From Elmis aenea (taxonomy: Eukaryota; Arthropoda; Insecta; Coleoptera; Elmidae): DNA of 64,000 nucleotides. Both the position numbers and the translations under genes were made by a program. Shown one piece after another: positions 51,451 to 62,698 of this stretch. The stretch is taken from contig OX393577.1 in the NCBI GenBank assembly GCA_947652605.1, positions 30,259,466 through 30,323,465 of the forward strand, in the 5' to 3' direction. Positions within the stretch are counted from its first letter, which is position 1. Each line of letters begins with the position of its first letter. The notes under the pieces were generated by a model. That model did not search any database, had not been told where the DNA came from, and was given only the letters and a program-made list of their open reading frames with translations.

Positions 51451-54400
51451 TATAAAAGTACTGTTAATGAAATGTTTAAACCATTTTATAAATACATGTT
51501 TTGGATTTAAACCCTAAACGTAGTTATTAAAGAAAATATTTTGCAAATATGTACTTATCTATAGCAAGTTACAAAACACGCCTTCTCCTAAAATATTCAT
51601 GGATAAATTATAAATTAAAGTGGCAAAATCATGATCTCATTAAATCAGGGTTATGTGAATTTATCGAAACAAAAAATTTAAAAGTTCTTTAAAAATTCGA
51701 CAAGAATCCGGTTCTTTTAGTGTGGACAACTCCAACCGTATAAAGTATTTAAGTCTAGACTAGAACAAGTGTATTTAATTTTTTAAGTACATGACTACGT
51801 AATATAATTTAAATGTACCTACATGGCAAAGCTTGATATTTTAGAGCAGATTTAGTAGATTTAGATTTACTTTTTTTAATGTATACCTACGTAAGAGCCT
51901 TTATTTACCTCTTGACCTGCTATTCTAATAAAATCTACTATTAAGTCCTTTACAAAAAAAAAATTGCCGACCCCTGTTTTAGAGTACTAGTTCAACATGG
52001 ATCTCCGCTCAATCGTTAAAATATTATTGGTTAAACGACTGCATATTAAATAAGATAAAAATGAAATAGGATTAAAGAATTCTAGTACATCAGTTTTTCA
52101 TGTTACATAAACAGTAATGAAATTAGTTGTGCTTTAAGCGATAGTTACAAAACTCATTTAGACTCATTAAGCAATATAATTTACAAAATTGTTAACAGTT
52201 AACCCACCACATATTTTGTCGTTGCCGTCAAAACAAATATCTTTCTTTTCTGCTATCAATATTAATATGAAATGATTAATGCCAACTAGGGATGCACGGA
52301 TAAGCAATTTGGCCGATTACAGATTAATCGGCCCTCGCTTATCGGACAATTACCGATTAATCGGTTGATTATCGATTTCACATAGGTATCATTGGATTAT
52401 GTACTTAATGTATTCATAAAATGGGTAATGTACTGTTTAAGCGTTTTAAATTTTTTTAGAACAACTTTTAGTCGTTGCCAACGCACACATCTTTATTGTA
52501 TCAATTGCCACTCTGTAAAACAGCATTGAAAAAATTCAAAATAATCTCTAACCTGGCCTCTCCTACTGATCTAAACAGTGTGCCCAAAGAGATGTGTGCA
52601 ATAGTAATAACTAAACGTTGATCTAAAATAAGAGACGCTAAAAAGGTAGAATATCCTAAAATGTGTTTATTATAACTTAATTTTAATTTTAGTAAGATAA
52701 TGCTTTAAAAATAGAAAAACTCTTAGATTCTAACATTAAAATTTAAAAGATTAAATGAATGTATCGTTAGTTATTTACTCTTGCTTGTTATTATTTCAGG
52801 ATATTTTTTTCTAACTTACCTACATGATTAAAAAATTATGGTGTTTTAAAAGTCTTTAGTTTACCCATAGTGATTATTGTAAAAAGTGGTATTATAATTT
52901 TATTATACCTATTTTAAATACATAACTAATTTACCTGTGATTGTTTTATATTAATTTAGCGGGCTTCGTCAGTTTTAAAATTTTGATTGTTCTAAATAGA
53001 ATATTGCGAGTTGCAAATGATTTATTCCGAACCTAATTATTTCTTTACGTAAATTATTTTAATTATTGCTGGGAAACACGTCGAATATTTAAAGGAAGTT
53101 CCAGTATTATATATCTTTAAAAGCGTTAAGTAAAGAATGCGGTATAATTGTTTATGGTCACAAACTAGCAATTTTTACAACTTTTTTACCCTAAAGCGTA
53201 TCAGTTTTAAAATGTAGAAAGGAGTAAGAACTGGTTTCTGCTATATTAACAAAACGTTGTTGAAATACACAACTAATCTAAAAAATATAGATTTTGTTAA
53301 ATATAGTCAAATAGGGGATGATTTATTCCTATTTTACGTCCATAACATATATTTTTAGATGTTGCTCGCAGTTAGTTTTTTAAAACTATATATGCATTTG
53401 AAGCGTATTATACTTTTAACAATTTAATACCTACATAAAATAGTGAAAGTATTAAAAAAATGTAGTTTGAGACACAAACATATGTAATGCATCAATCAAT
53501 AATTATTGTCAAAATGCTTTATAAAATAGCGTGAAAGCAAATTGTTCTTCGTAAACATTGTGAAATTATTGTTTTATTTTAATATTGTATGCGAAAGTTT
53601 TGTAAGTCGTAGATGTAGGTTATAAAATTATTATTACTTTACCATCTGGAACCACTTGACACTTTTACCTGTAGCGATAATTAATTGTAAATTATAAGAA
53701 AATAAATAGTTAAAAAATAGAAGATTAATTTAAAAACTCAATGTACAATACTTCTTTAGTAAAATTTATTTTCAACTTTACAGTGGGGACTGGGGAGTTA
53801 AACTGAGTCAAAGCGAAACATTGTACCATAAATACATACTTTAGTACAAACGGAAATGTATTGAAATATAAAAAATGTATATATACAATATATAATTTGT
53901 TACATTAAAGGAAACTGCATGTCGCAAAAGTAATTATTTCTCATGGAAAGTTGTCCCCGCATGGAATCGTATCTGTTATTCATACGAAATAAATTATAGG
54001 TATGCATTTAATAAACAACAGGTAATTTAACCACCGGCCTTAAAGCAAACGTAAGAATTGTTTATAAAACTGCGTGATCACTAAATATTTTGTTAAAATT
54101 TTGGTAAAAGACTATGTACTTATGCTGATAATTGATTCTTACTGGCTTTATAAAGTTTGGGGGCTGCACGTTGCCAAATAAATAAACACAATGTTTACTA
54201 ATAATGGAGCTAAATACTGTTTGGTACACCCTGTACATATCCTAATAATTTTCGTTATTTTGTTTTATTAAAAAATAATCATAAAAGTAATACTGTATTT
54301 TTGTAATGTTGTCAATTTTAGATACATGGTAGGTACATAATCGGTTAAAATAATTTACAATATTTGAGTATTATTTTCATAATAACTTACAAAAATATAC

Positions 54401-54657
54401 ATAACTTGTTAATATTTTATTTATTTACTGTCAATGCATTTCATAAAAAAACTATTATTTCACTAATTATATTATTATACATTATTCATATTAATAACTT
54501 AAACACAATGAACAAAATCAATGTTTTAACCAAACCTTTGATAATAAAAAAAAAACGCTAGCCCTAGCAATTTGCTAAATAGACCGGTTTTCTAGTCTAT
54601 AGGTTTTGGTGACAGTACACAATCCGAACAGTATGAGACACTTACATATTTTGGATA
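51451..54657. other. AT-rich noncoding stretch
   Basis: It contains a solitary hAT-like end near 52288 (TAGGGATGCACGGATA followed by ATTAATCGG repeats) and one near 51960 (TTGCCGACCCCTG). Another TA-type end lies at 54224-54237 (TACACCCTGTACA). No genes were seen. Confidence 0.4.
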
Positions 54658-54663
54658 GTTGGC
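54658..54663. repeat. Left 6-bp target-site duplication GTTGGC
   Basis: GTTGGC directly precedes the left end of the 8.2-kb transposon and is repeated exactly at 62877-62882 after its right end. Confidence 0.95.
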
Positions 54664-54832
54664 TATGAGGCGCCGTTTGTGTCAAAAAGAAATTTGTAAA
54701 GTAAATAAAATTTCGTACATAAATTTACAAATAAAAAAATATTTAGTCAATTTCACATTAATATTTTTTAATTTTTTTTTTCTGACCGGTAATAATTTAT
54801 TTTTCAAGAAAATATTTTTATTTATTTTGTGT

Positions 54833-54876
<44 letters not shown>

Positions 54877-55125
54877 TATCGGTAATAATTTATTTTTTAA
54901 GAAAATATTTTTATTTATTAGCGCATCAAATTTTTTTTTTTTTTTCATTGCAATTATGTACGCTATTATACAACAGATGGCGCGCTACCCAACCTTTGTG
55001 TTTAATTTTGAAGTGCTGCGAGCAAATGAACTACATTTGACGTTTGAGACTTCAACTTTAAAGTAAGTACTTTTGCTTATACTGTTTTGCAATTTTTTAA
55101 GGTAATTGTAATTATTTTTTCCACA
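54664..55125 (+). repeat. Left terminal inverted repeat with leader exon
   Basis: This 462-bp repeat is inverted at 62415-62876. The outer 150 bp differ at about one position and the inner 100 bp are more diverged. A T tract of about 38 bases sits at about 54837-54874, and a duplicated block (GGTAATAATTTATTTTT) lies on each side of it. A splice donor (GTAAGT) begins at 55063, and the repeat stops at the acceptor (CCACA|G) before the transposase start codon. It should therefore contain the promoter and a leader exon. Confidence 0.9.
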
Positions 55126-55126
55126 G
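55063..55126 (+). other. Leader intron at the terminal-repeat border
   Basis: The 64-bp intron runs from AAA|GTAAGT to TTTTTTCCACAG|C. Its last base lies one position beyond the end of the left terminal repeat. The next exon opens with CATG, placing the transposase start codon one base after the splice junction. Confidence 0.7.
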
Positions 55127-55127
55127 C

Positions 55128-56373
55128 ATGTCAACTGGAAGACCACAGCTGCCTGCATCAGCAGAACAAATTAGCTTCCTTAGGAAATCTGGTTTAAAGT
55201 GGACAATTATTTCTAAAATATTAGGTATTTCCAGAAGCACACTATATAGAAGGTTATTTACATTTAATATAATTGAACAAGAAAAAATTTCTGATGAAGT
55301 TCTCGATAGTATTCTACTTCCACTTATTAGAGAAATGCCAAATTCTGGCGAAGTATATTTGATGGGTATTTTAAGAGCTAGACAAATATTTATACCTCGA
55401 TGGCGACTAAGAGAGCGGGTTAACATTTTGGATCCCGTTGGCAGATTAATGCGAGGAAGAAACATAATTCGACGTAGAGTGTACAACGTTCATGGGCCAA
55501 ATTATTTGTGGTGAGATGGATTATTTTATAAGAATAATTTTTTATGTAAAGAATAATATATCTTTAAATTTTAGGCATATGGACACAAATCACAAATTGG
55601 TAGATTATCGTTTTGTATATCATGGATGTGTTGATGGATTTAGCAGGTGCATAATATACTTAGAATGCTTGGATAACAATAAAGCTGATAGTGCATTAAC
55701 TTTGTTTGAAAACAGTGTACAAAACTTTGGCCTTCCTCTGAGAGTAAGAGGTGATCATGGAACAGAGAACATTAAAGTGGCTGAATACATGTTAGAGAGA
55801 AGGGGTTCGAACAGGGGTAGTTTTATAACTGGCCGTTCTGTACACAATCAACGAATTGAAAGATTATGGTCAGAACTTAATAGAGTTGTTACTAGGCCAT
55901 TTAAAGAATTATTTTTGGTAATGGAAAATGAGGGATTGCTCGATGCTTTGAATGAATATGACTTGTTTTGTTTATCATATGTATTCCTACCACGAGTTAG
56001 AATGAGATTGAAAATGTTTGTGGAACAGTGGAATTTTCACAAATTGTCTTCAGAGAGAAGCACGACACCAATGCAGTTATGGCAACTGGGAATGTTAAAC
56101 AATAGAGGTAACTTAGAAGAAGAGATAACATATCAGGAAGATCCAATATTATATGGCGTAGATGAAAATATAAACGAAGCTATTGAAGAAATTGAGACTT
56201 CAAATAATGTTGTTATACCAGAAATTCAAGTGGATATAAATGATAGCATTTTACGACAAATATTACAAGCTGTGCCTGATCCTTTAATAGATGACACATT
56301 GAATGGAATCATTCACTATTTAAAAATAAAACAAATTTTTCAAATGAATTTAAATATATATTATAATTTGTAA
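55128..56373 (+). CDS. DDE integrase-type transposase (IS3EU-like), two coding exons
   Basis: The coding exons are 55128-55510 and 55575-56373; a 64-bp GTGAGA...TTTTAG intron removes the apparent stop at 55512-55514 and gives 393 residues. Residues about 10-45 ([20 protein letters not shown], then [13 protein letters not shown]) form a helix-turn-helix for DNA binding. The junction produces [14 protein letters not shown], whose Asp131 is the first catalytic acid. Asp188 (VRGDHGTEN) and Glu223 (HNQRIERLW) complete the DDE triad, with 56 and 34 residues between them. The C-terminal third contains [11 protein letters not shown] and an acidic tail. It should cut the terminal repeats and join them to target DNA in the nucleus. 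Start choice follows the acceptor at 55126. The Penelope-like fragment starts 50 bp downstream. Confidence 0.9.
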
Positions 56374-56422
56374 TATAAGGTTAAATTAAACGATAGTTTA
56401 CTGGTTCATTATTTTTTACTAA

Positions 56423-56719
56423 ACATTTCAAAATGGTAATAATATTAAAAAAACACCACACACAATAATGAATCTTATATAAAAAATTCCTATGAACTTG
56501 TAGATTTTATTAAATATAACGTAACCACAAGATTATATTCTGGTTAGTTTCGATGTAATAAACTTATTCAATAACATTCCTACAGAATTAGCAATTAATA
56601 TTCTTTGTAAAAAATGGGAAAATATTTCAATTCATACATCAATAGAAAACAAAAGTCTTTTTATAGAAATAATAAAATTATTTTTCAATTTGTTTTTTCT
56701 CTGTAAAGAATGTTATACA
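56423..56719 (+). pseudogene. Penelope-like reverse transcriptase fragment (plus strand)
   Basis: The frame reads NSYELVDFIKYN, then after a frameshift DYILVSFDVINLFNNIPTEL and AINILCKKWENI. LVS(L/F)DVxxLF(T/N)NIP is the first catalytic-Asp motif of Penelope-like reverse transcriptases. Its 5' part is homologous to the minus-strand fragment at 61690-62150 (shared ATGGTAA.AATATTAAAAAA and GTAGATTTTATTAAA). It is broken by a frameshift and ends in a TA-type transposon end at about 56716 (CAGGGTGATTGTGGC). Confidence 0.75.
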
Positions 56720-56954
56720 GGGTGATTGTGGCTAAACGAGATAGAAAGTTGATTCAAACGCTATTTCATAGTTTTTTCTTTCGATAGGTAAGTAGACATC
56801 AATATTTTGTAATGTAATCATGTACCTATTGAAAATTTTATGTGGTTTTTCAAAAAGGTTTTTCAATTCCTTTAACCACAAAACAAGAAATAAATAAGTA
56901 AATAACAGGCTCAAGTCAAAACAAAGCAAGTTTTTACATTATTCAACATATGTA

Positions 56955-58167
56955 CAGGGTGGACCAAATTCGAATGTTTTACGGGGTATCTCGGTTACCG
57001 TAATAGATAGCGAAAATCTGATTTTGGTCTCTTGGGCTATTTTTTTGAGATAATAACGCCTAAGCAATCAGATTTTTTCTATCGGATTCCATTTTGGCAC
57101 TACAGACGAAAAATGAAATTTCATCATTTTTGAAAATTTGCTGTAACTTCTTTATTTATTAAATTAGAACAAAATGTTATAAAGATTTTTTATACAGATT
57201 TTTATGCTTAATTTAAAAACAAAAGTAGTTTTTTCTTAGCCTCCTTGACTTTCGAGATATTGAGTAAACTTACATTTTTTTAAATGGAAACCCTAGTTGG
57301 CCATGACTTTATGTGAAAGAGTATTTTTTTAGCTTTTCAAAAATATATAGTTTTATAAATTTTTTGCGAAAAATAACCTAGATATGGCCAATTTTGTAAA
57401 AATTCGATCATCAAAGTTTGCCATGATTTCGTAAACAAGTGATGTTTGCAATAATTAAACAACTAAACGTCATTGCCAAGTAAATTCTGAAACAACCGCC
57501 ACGTTTTTATCACTTACAAAGTAATATTCTAACATATTAAACTTTTCAAAGAGTTCAAATTTAGCCATGTTCACAATACCACAATAAACAGTTATAAAAT
57601 ACAAAAGAATACACGGATTTGCTTAAAAGTTAAAAAAATTACTTCTAAATGACGTTTAGTTGTTTAATAATTGCAAACATCACTTGTTTACGAAATCATG
57701 GCTAACTTTGATGATCGAATTTTCACAAAATTGGCCATATCTTGGCTATTTTTTGCAAAAAATATATAAAACTATATATTTTTGAAAAGCTAAAAAACTA
57801 CTCTTTCACATAAAGTCATGGCCAACTAGGGTTTCCATTTAATAAAATGTAAGTTTACTCCATATCTTGAAAGTCAAGGAGGCTAAGAAAAAATTACTTT
57901 TGTTTTTAAATTAAGCATAAAAATCTGTATTAAAAACCTTTATAACATTTTGTTCTAATTTAATAAATAAAGAAGTTTCAGCAAATTTTCATAAATGACG
58001 AAATTTCAATTTTCGTCTCTAGTGCCAAAATGGAATCCGATAGAAAAAATATGATTGCTTAGGCGTTATTTTATCAAAAAAATAGCCCAAGAGACCGAAA
58101 TCAGATTTTCGCTATCTATTGCGGTAACCGAGATACCCCATAAAACATTCGAATTTGGTCCACCCTG
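56955..58167. mobile_element. Nested foldback element with TA target site
   Basis: The ends CAGGGTGGACCAAATTCGAA and its inverse ending GGTCCACCCTG are flanked by TA (56953-56954 and 58168-58169). The two halves are near-perfect inverted copies up to a loop around 57480-57620. It has the same architecture as 34730-36116, with a similar start-codon remnant in the loop. It lies between the transposase and ligase genes of the large element, adding 1,213 bp to it. Confidence 0.9.
57470..57568 (-). pseudogene. Transposase N-terminal remnant in foldback loop
   Basis: A 32-codon frame begins MAKFELFEKFNMLEYYFVSD and continues KNVAVVSEFTWQ. It matches the start of the remnant at 35484-35639 in layout (MA.F...EKF..L..Y.....KN...). 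It is the leftover N-terminus of the parent transposon of the foldback and is not functional. Confidence 0.55.
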
Positions 58168-58261
58168 TATATCAAAAAATGTTACATACGACACTGAGAA
58201 GCGGAAACATGCATATTAAGAAGCGTTTTTAGTCGCCTTAAGGATCATTTAAGGATCGCTT

Positions 58262-58410
58262 AAGCAGAGGCGTTGCGGGGCCCAGGGAAAAAATTTACAT
58301 AGGCTCCAGGTAAATAAATTATTTGAAAATTTATTTTTAAAAAACGAATAGTGAATATTTAATACACCATAATTAAAAAAGTATGTGGACTCCTGGGCCC
58401 TTAAATAGAA
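58262..58410. mobile_element. GGGCCC-rich hAT-type fragment, copy C
   Basis: It contains AGAGGCGTTGCGGGGCCCAG, AAATAAATTATTTGAAAATT, AATATTTAATACACCATAAT and GGGCCCTTAAAT, nearly identical to copy A at 37330-37540. It lies inside the large transposon, upstream of the ligase gene. Confidence 0.6.
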
Positions 58411-59376
58411 TATCTACTAAATCTGGTATAATAGGGCAAATAGGGTACTCATTTGGTGACCAAATTTTGATTCTGGTAGATCAAACAATAATTTTAGTAG
58501 ATTTCTAGTTGTTTCCTTTTTTACATAAGCAATTTTTTTAATGGCAAAGTCATATAAACAAATAAATTATATGAACAACATAATTTTTTGTTACAGTGGA
58601 CTTTTATTTTGCAATATTTTCTTCCAGTGACTACTAGATGATGAGATGCATGTAGGTAAAGGTATCTACTTTATCAGTCGTGCAATAGTGCTGGCGGTCT
58701 TTTCCGTATGGTATTCCCCTAATGACGAGAAAGATCGCATGAGTCGCATGAGTATGTATTTATTATTTTGCGTTGTTGGATGAATGTATCTATTTGACGA
58801 TTTTTCTTGCATTTACGTATTATTATTATTATTATTTAAACTAAATAAATTTTTCCTGGAAGTTATCAAAAAATAAGTGGTGAGTGGTGACTTAACTTTT
58901 TCTGGTAAGTAATCCATATTGTTCTGGTAAAAAATGTATGATTTATTTATTATTATATTTTACATTTTAATTACGGGTTTTCTTATTTTTATTATCAATC
59001 GATTATTAATTATCAAACACCGATAATCGATTTACAAAAATCTATAATCGATTTACAAAAATCGATAACGGTTGTAGTTGGCTTAAATTTTGCAATAGAG
59101 TGGATCTTAGGGAAATATTTCTTACTATTTTCCTTATTTGATCAACTTATCTCATATAGTTACTGAGATCCCAGTGGTGAAAATTGAATTGGGGACCACT
59201 CTGTATACTGTAAGTATTTCATCTTTTAAAGAAAGTCCCCCTGTTTTTGTTTATACCTGGTACCTATATGTATAAAATACATACAAGATACTTACAGATA
59301 ATCACACGATAAAATGGGCATCCTGTATAATTTTTATGAAATATTCATATGTATAACCATTTATTATATTTTTATA
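58411..59376. other. Region upstream of the HECT gene inside the transposon
   Basis: No gene was recognised. It holds a repeated ATAATCGATTTACAAAAATC block (58995-59075), an ATT run near 58820-58838, and a solitary terminus (GGGGACCACTCTGTATA) near 59193-59209. The acceptor TTTTTATAG at its end leads into the ligase coding exon. Whether a promoter lies here or the leader comes from the terminal repeat is not decided by the sequence. Confidence 0.4.
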
Positions 59377-59379
59377 GAC

Positions 59380-61644
59380 ATGGGTGAAAATGTAGATCAT
59401 TTAGTGGACAACGTTTTGCGAAGCCCAGCATTACGAACTTGTATAGAAAACTGTCTAAACAATGCAACAGTACCAGCTAGCAGTGTAGTAACATTGCCTC
59501 CAGTTTGCATAAATAGTACTGAATCGACACCAAGGTCTAATACTAATAATGTAGGTACAACAACAAGTGTAAGAGAAGAGTTACGTCGTTTGTTTCCATC
59601 TATCAGACCTAGACCTTCATCGAGTTCATTTCTACCTTCATCCTCAGCTGGTGTTCGTGCAACTGGAAACAAACGCAAAAGATATACCTGCAAAGAGAGG
59701 AAACCAGTTTTTAAAGAGGTTATACTGTTGACAAACCCTAGAGAAAACAAAACTCTGATTGGAATAAAAAAAGCCAAAGCCTATGATGATGGTTTTGCAT
59801 TGTCTGCAGTCACAATTGAAAAAAATTGGAATTATACGGAACTGTGCACCAACATTGAAGAACAGTTCGGAGACAAATTAGTTGGAAAACAATATGAATT
59901 TTTAGTTCCTGTTAGTGGATACTTGGTTAAACCAAATTTAAACAATAATCAGGAACTTGATGGAGAAACACTTTCAAAAATATATTGTAGTAAATCGGTG
60001 TATGTACGACTAATTAAAGAAGATTCGAAACCAAAGATGGATTGTTTTGTGAAAGATGATGCGGAAAACAGCATTAGTATCAATACTAATGAAGAAATTA
60101 ATCATTTTCAAAGTTCCTCTATTGAAGAAAACTATGAAGTTGACATTAACTTGGTCGAGCCCACTTCATTAAAAGATATTTTAAATAAGTTATCTGAAAA
60201 TATTTATTTGCCTGAAGAAAAAATTACTACGTTCCACATCTACAGGGAAGATATTTTTAATTGCTGTCTACGTGCTTTACAAAGAAAATCTTTTTCCCCA
60301 CATTATAAAATAAATGTATTATTTACTGACTGTGACAATGGTTTAGAGGGGGCTGTGGATGCTGGGGGGCCACAACGGGAAATGTTCAGACTTATTTTTA
60401 ATTATTTGGGTAACAGTTCTTGTCTTTTTGCTGGACCAAGTAATAGCAAGTTTATTACTTTAGATAAAGAGGCATTAGAAAATAATCTTTACTTTGAAGC
60501 TGGACGGCTAATAGCCTTGGCAATTGCTCATGTGGGTTTTGGCCCAAGATTTTTTTCAGAATTATTTTTTACCCTATTAACACAGGGACCTGACAATATT
60601 GAACCAACAGTAAATGACATTAACAATCCAGATATAAAAGCCGAAATTGATATGGCAGTTTGTGCTGCAAATTTACAAACGTTAAGAAATATTATACTAG
60701 AAGGAACTTATATCCGATTGGCTGGATGGGAAATAATTAATGAGATTGAAAAGAAGGATGTTTTGATAAAAGGCAAATGAGTTACATATTTTATTGAATT
60801 GTTGTATTACTAAAATTTTTTGCAGACGTTATAAAATTTTATGTATTGGAAAGATGTTTTAAAAGTTTACATCAATTTGAGGAAGGATTAAAAACATTAG
60901 AGGTATATGACTATATTAAAAAATATCCGGAATATTTCGTTGAAGTAATGTGTCACACAAGAGAAGGTGTTTTGACGCTTAAGGAATTCCAAAAAAATTT
61001 TGATATAAAGTATAGTGAAGCAGGAAGCAACAGAAGAAATGTAGAGAGCCGAATAATTGCTCACTGGAGTGATTATGTGCTCGAATGTGATGGTAAAAGT
61101 ATTTATTTTTATTTTTTATGAATTGCTGGGTTATTAGAGATTTAAAAATGCTCAAGTCAAAAACAATTAGGAGTACTTTTTAAGTTTAAAAAACCAATAC
61201 CTAAAACCATGTGCCCATATGGTCCCACTAGGCGTTTTACACAATATTTGAAATGTCTTTAAAGTTATGAAAAAACATTTAAAGATTCTTATTTACATTA
61301 AAATCTATAAAACAAAACCACCTAGGGGTCCCATATAGGTACACAAACGGCATCAATAGTTTTATTTCGACTCTTATTTTATAGAAAATGACAACCAAGA
61401 ATGTGAGGACCTATGCACCCTAGAGGAAATTTTAATATTTTCTACAGCTCTTAATATTATACCACCTTTGGGATTTGAACTGAAGCCAACCATACAATTT
61501 TTGCATTCTGACAGTTGTTCATATCCACGAGGTAACACATGTAGCTTGGAATTGCATTTACCTACTGTACATCTTGAATATGAAAAATTTAAGTATTACA
61601 TGACTTACGGAATTAAAAATGGTATGGTGTTTGGTTGTGCATAA
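59380..61644 (+). CDS. HECT-type E3 ubiquitin ligase encoded by the transposon
   Basis: The coding exons are 59380-60772, 60826-61092 and 61385-61644, giving 639 residues. The first intron is GC-AG (AAAG|GCAAAT...TTGCAG) and the second GT-AG; both restore one frame. The start MGENVDHL lies three bases after an acceptor, although an in-frame ATG at 59314 is possible. Residues about 40-120 are Ser/Thr-rich and basic (NKRKRYTCKERK). Residues about 125-235 resemble the N-terminal region of G2E3-like transposon proteins. The HECT N-lobe starts near IYREDIFN and contains AVDAGGPQREMF. The C-lobe contains GSNRR, PPLGFE, the catalytic Cys606 (YPRGNTCSLELHLP) and a Phe four residues from the end (VFGCA). 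It should accept ubiquitin from an E2 and pass it to substrates. The targets are unknown. It resembles G2/M-phase E3 ligase (G2E3)-like proteins. Confidence 0.88.
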
Positions 61645-61689
61645 ATGTTTACAGATATAATTATATATTTTTTTTTTTGTACCAGTTTG

Positions 61690-62150
61690 TGTACATCAAA
61701 CCATTATATTTTTAATAAAATCTACAAATTCATAAGATTTTTTTTTTTGTAGAATTCATTATTGTGATGTTTTTTAATATTTTTACCATAATTTTGATAT
61801 GTTGTATGTAGGAGAATTAATGCAGCTAATAATAGGTCCAAGTGGTTTACTCTTTACTGCCATTTATGTAATTTTATAAGGGCATAACATTTTCGTAAGA
61901 TACTATTATAAGATTTGAGTTCATTTTGTTGGTCAGTGATATGTTTATTTTGGTGTAACAGTTTTATCAAAAAATTATTTTTGTTTTGTAATGTTTGTAA
62001 AGGAATGTGAAATTTGCTTATGGTTTTGTGTGTTAATATAAGTGTATTATAAAAGATATTTTTGAAAAAATTCAAATTTGACTTTTGATTATGGGATATT
62101 ATAGTCCCAATAGGTATTTTAAATGGGGTTATATATCCAAACAATTGTGA
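61690..62150 (-). pseudogene. Penelope-like reverse transcriptase fragment (minus strand)
   Basis: The frame from 62144 runs LKSYNSILRKCYALIKLHKW to a stop near 61854. A shifted frame then gives KSKPLGPIISCINSPTYNIS. These match the Penelope-like blocks YGLPKIHK and RPIVSSINSPTY that precede the first catalytic Asp. The segment then overlaps in sequence with the plus-strand fragment at 56423-56540. It lacks the catalytic motifs. It lies between the ligase gene and the right terminal repeat, facing inward. Confidence 0.7.
61714..61719 (+). terminator. Candidate polyadenylation signal of the HECT gene
   Basis: AATAAA lies 70 bp after the stop codon at 61644, within the antisense of the Penelope-like fragment. 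Confidence 0.45.
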
Positions 62151-62414
62151 AGTTTATCAGAAAGTAAACCAGAAATACAGCAAAAGAAAATTTATTAAAT
62201 CCAAATAAACAAAAACGGCAAAACATATACTGCTGTACGTACACCGTATACATGATAAAGGGTAAAGCATTAGTTGCAGAGTCCAACTGCACAGGTAGTT
62301 CCTTTCTCTACTTTGTTTTGTGAGCGTCTGATACATCACTTTCTTTGTTTTTGAACAACCGGCATATGATCACCAATATATATAAAACTACGTTGTTTTT
62401 TTGACGGACGGCTA

Positions 62415-62653
62415 TGTGGAAAAAATAGTTACAATTACCTTAAAAAATTACAAAACAGTATAAGTATACGTACTTACTTTGAACTGGAAGACTCGAACGT
62501 CAAATGTAGTTCATTTCACATTTTCACTTCAAAATTAAACACAAAGGTTGGGTAGCGCGCCATCTGTTGTATAATAGCGTACATAATTGCAGTAAAAAAA
62601 AAAAAAAATTTTTGGTGCGCTAATAAATAAAAATATTTTCTTAAAAAATAAAT

Positions 62654-62698
<45 letters not shown>

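Noticed and set aside
54659..55066. 135-codon frame across the left terminal repeat (Phe-rich) and its mirror at 62516-62875
   Set aside because: The frame is created by the T tract and sits in the leader exon before the splice donor. Its poly-Phe content and start outside the element make it a by-product.
59314..59379. Upstream in-frame ATG extending the HECT protein by 22 hydrophobic residues (a possible membrane anchor)
   Set aside because: The stretch is AT-rich, ends in a good splice acceptor (TTTTTATAG) just before the second ATG, and mirrors the acceptor-ATG layout of the transposase gene; it is more likely intron.
62157..62339. 60-codon minus-strand frame next to the right terminal repeat, considered as a third transposon gene
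   Set aside because: It has no recognised motif, and the neighbouring minus-strand similarity is to Penelope-like elements with frameshifts.
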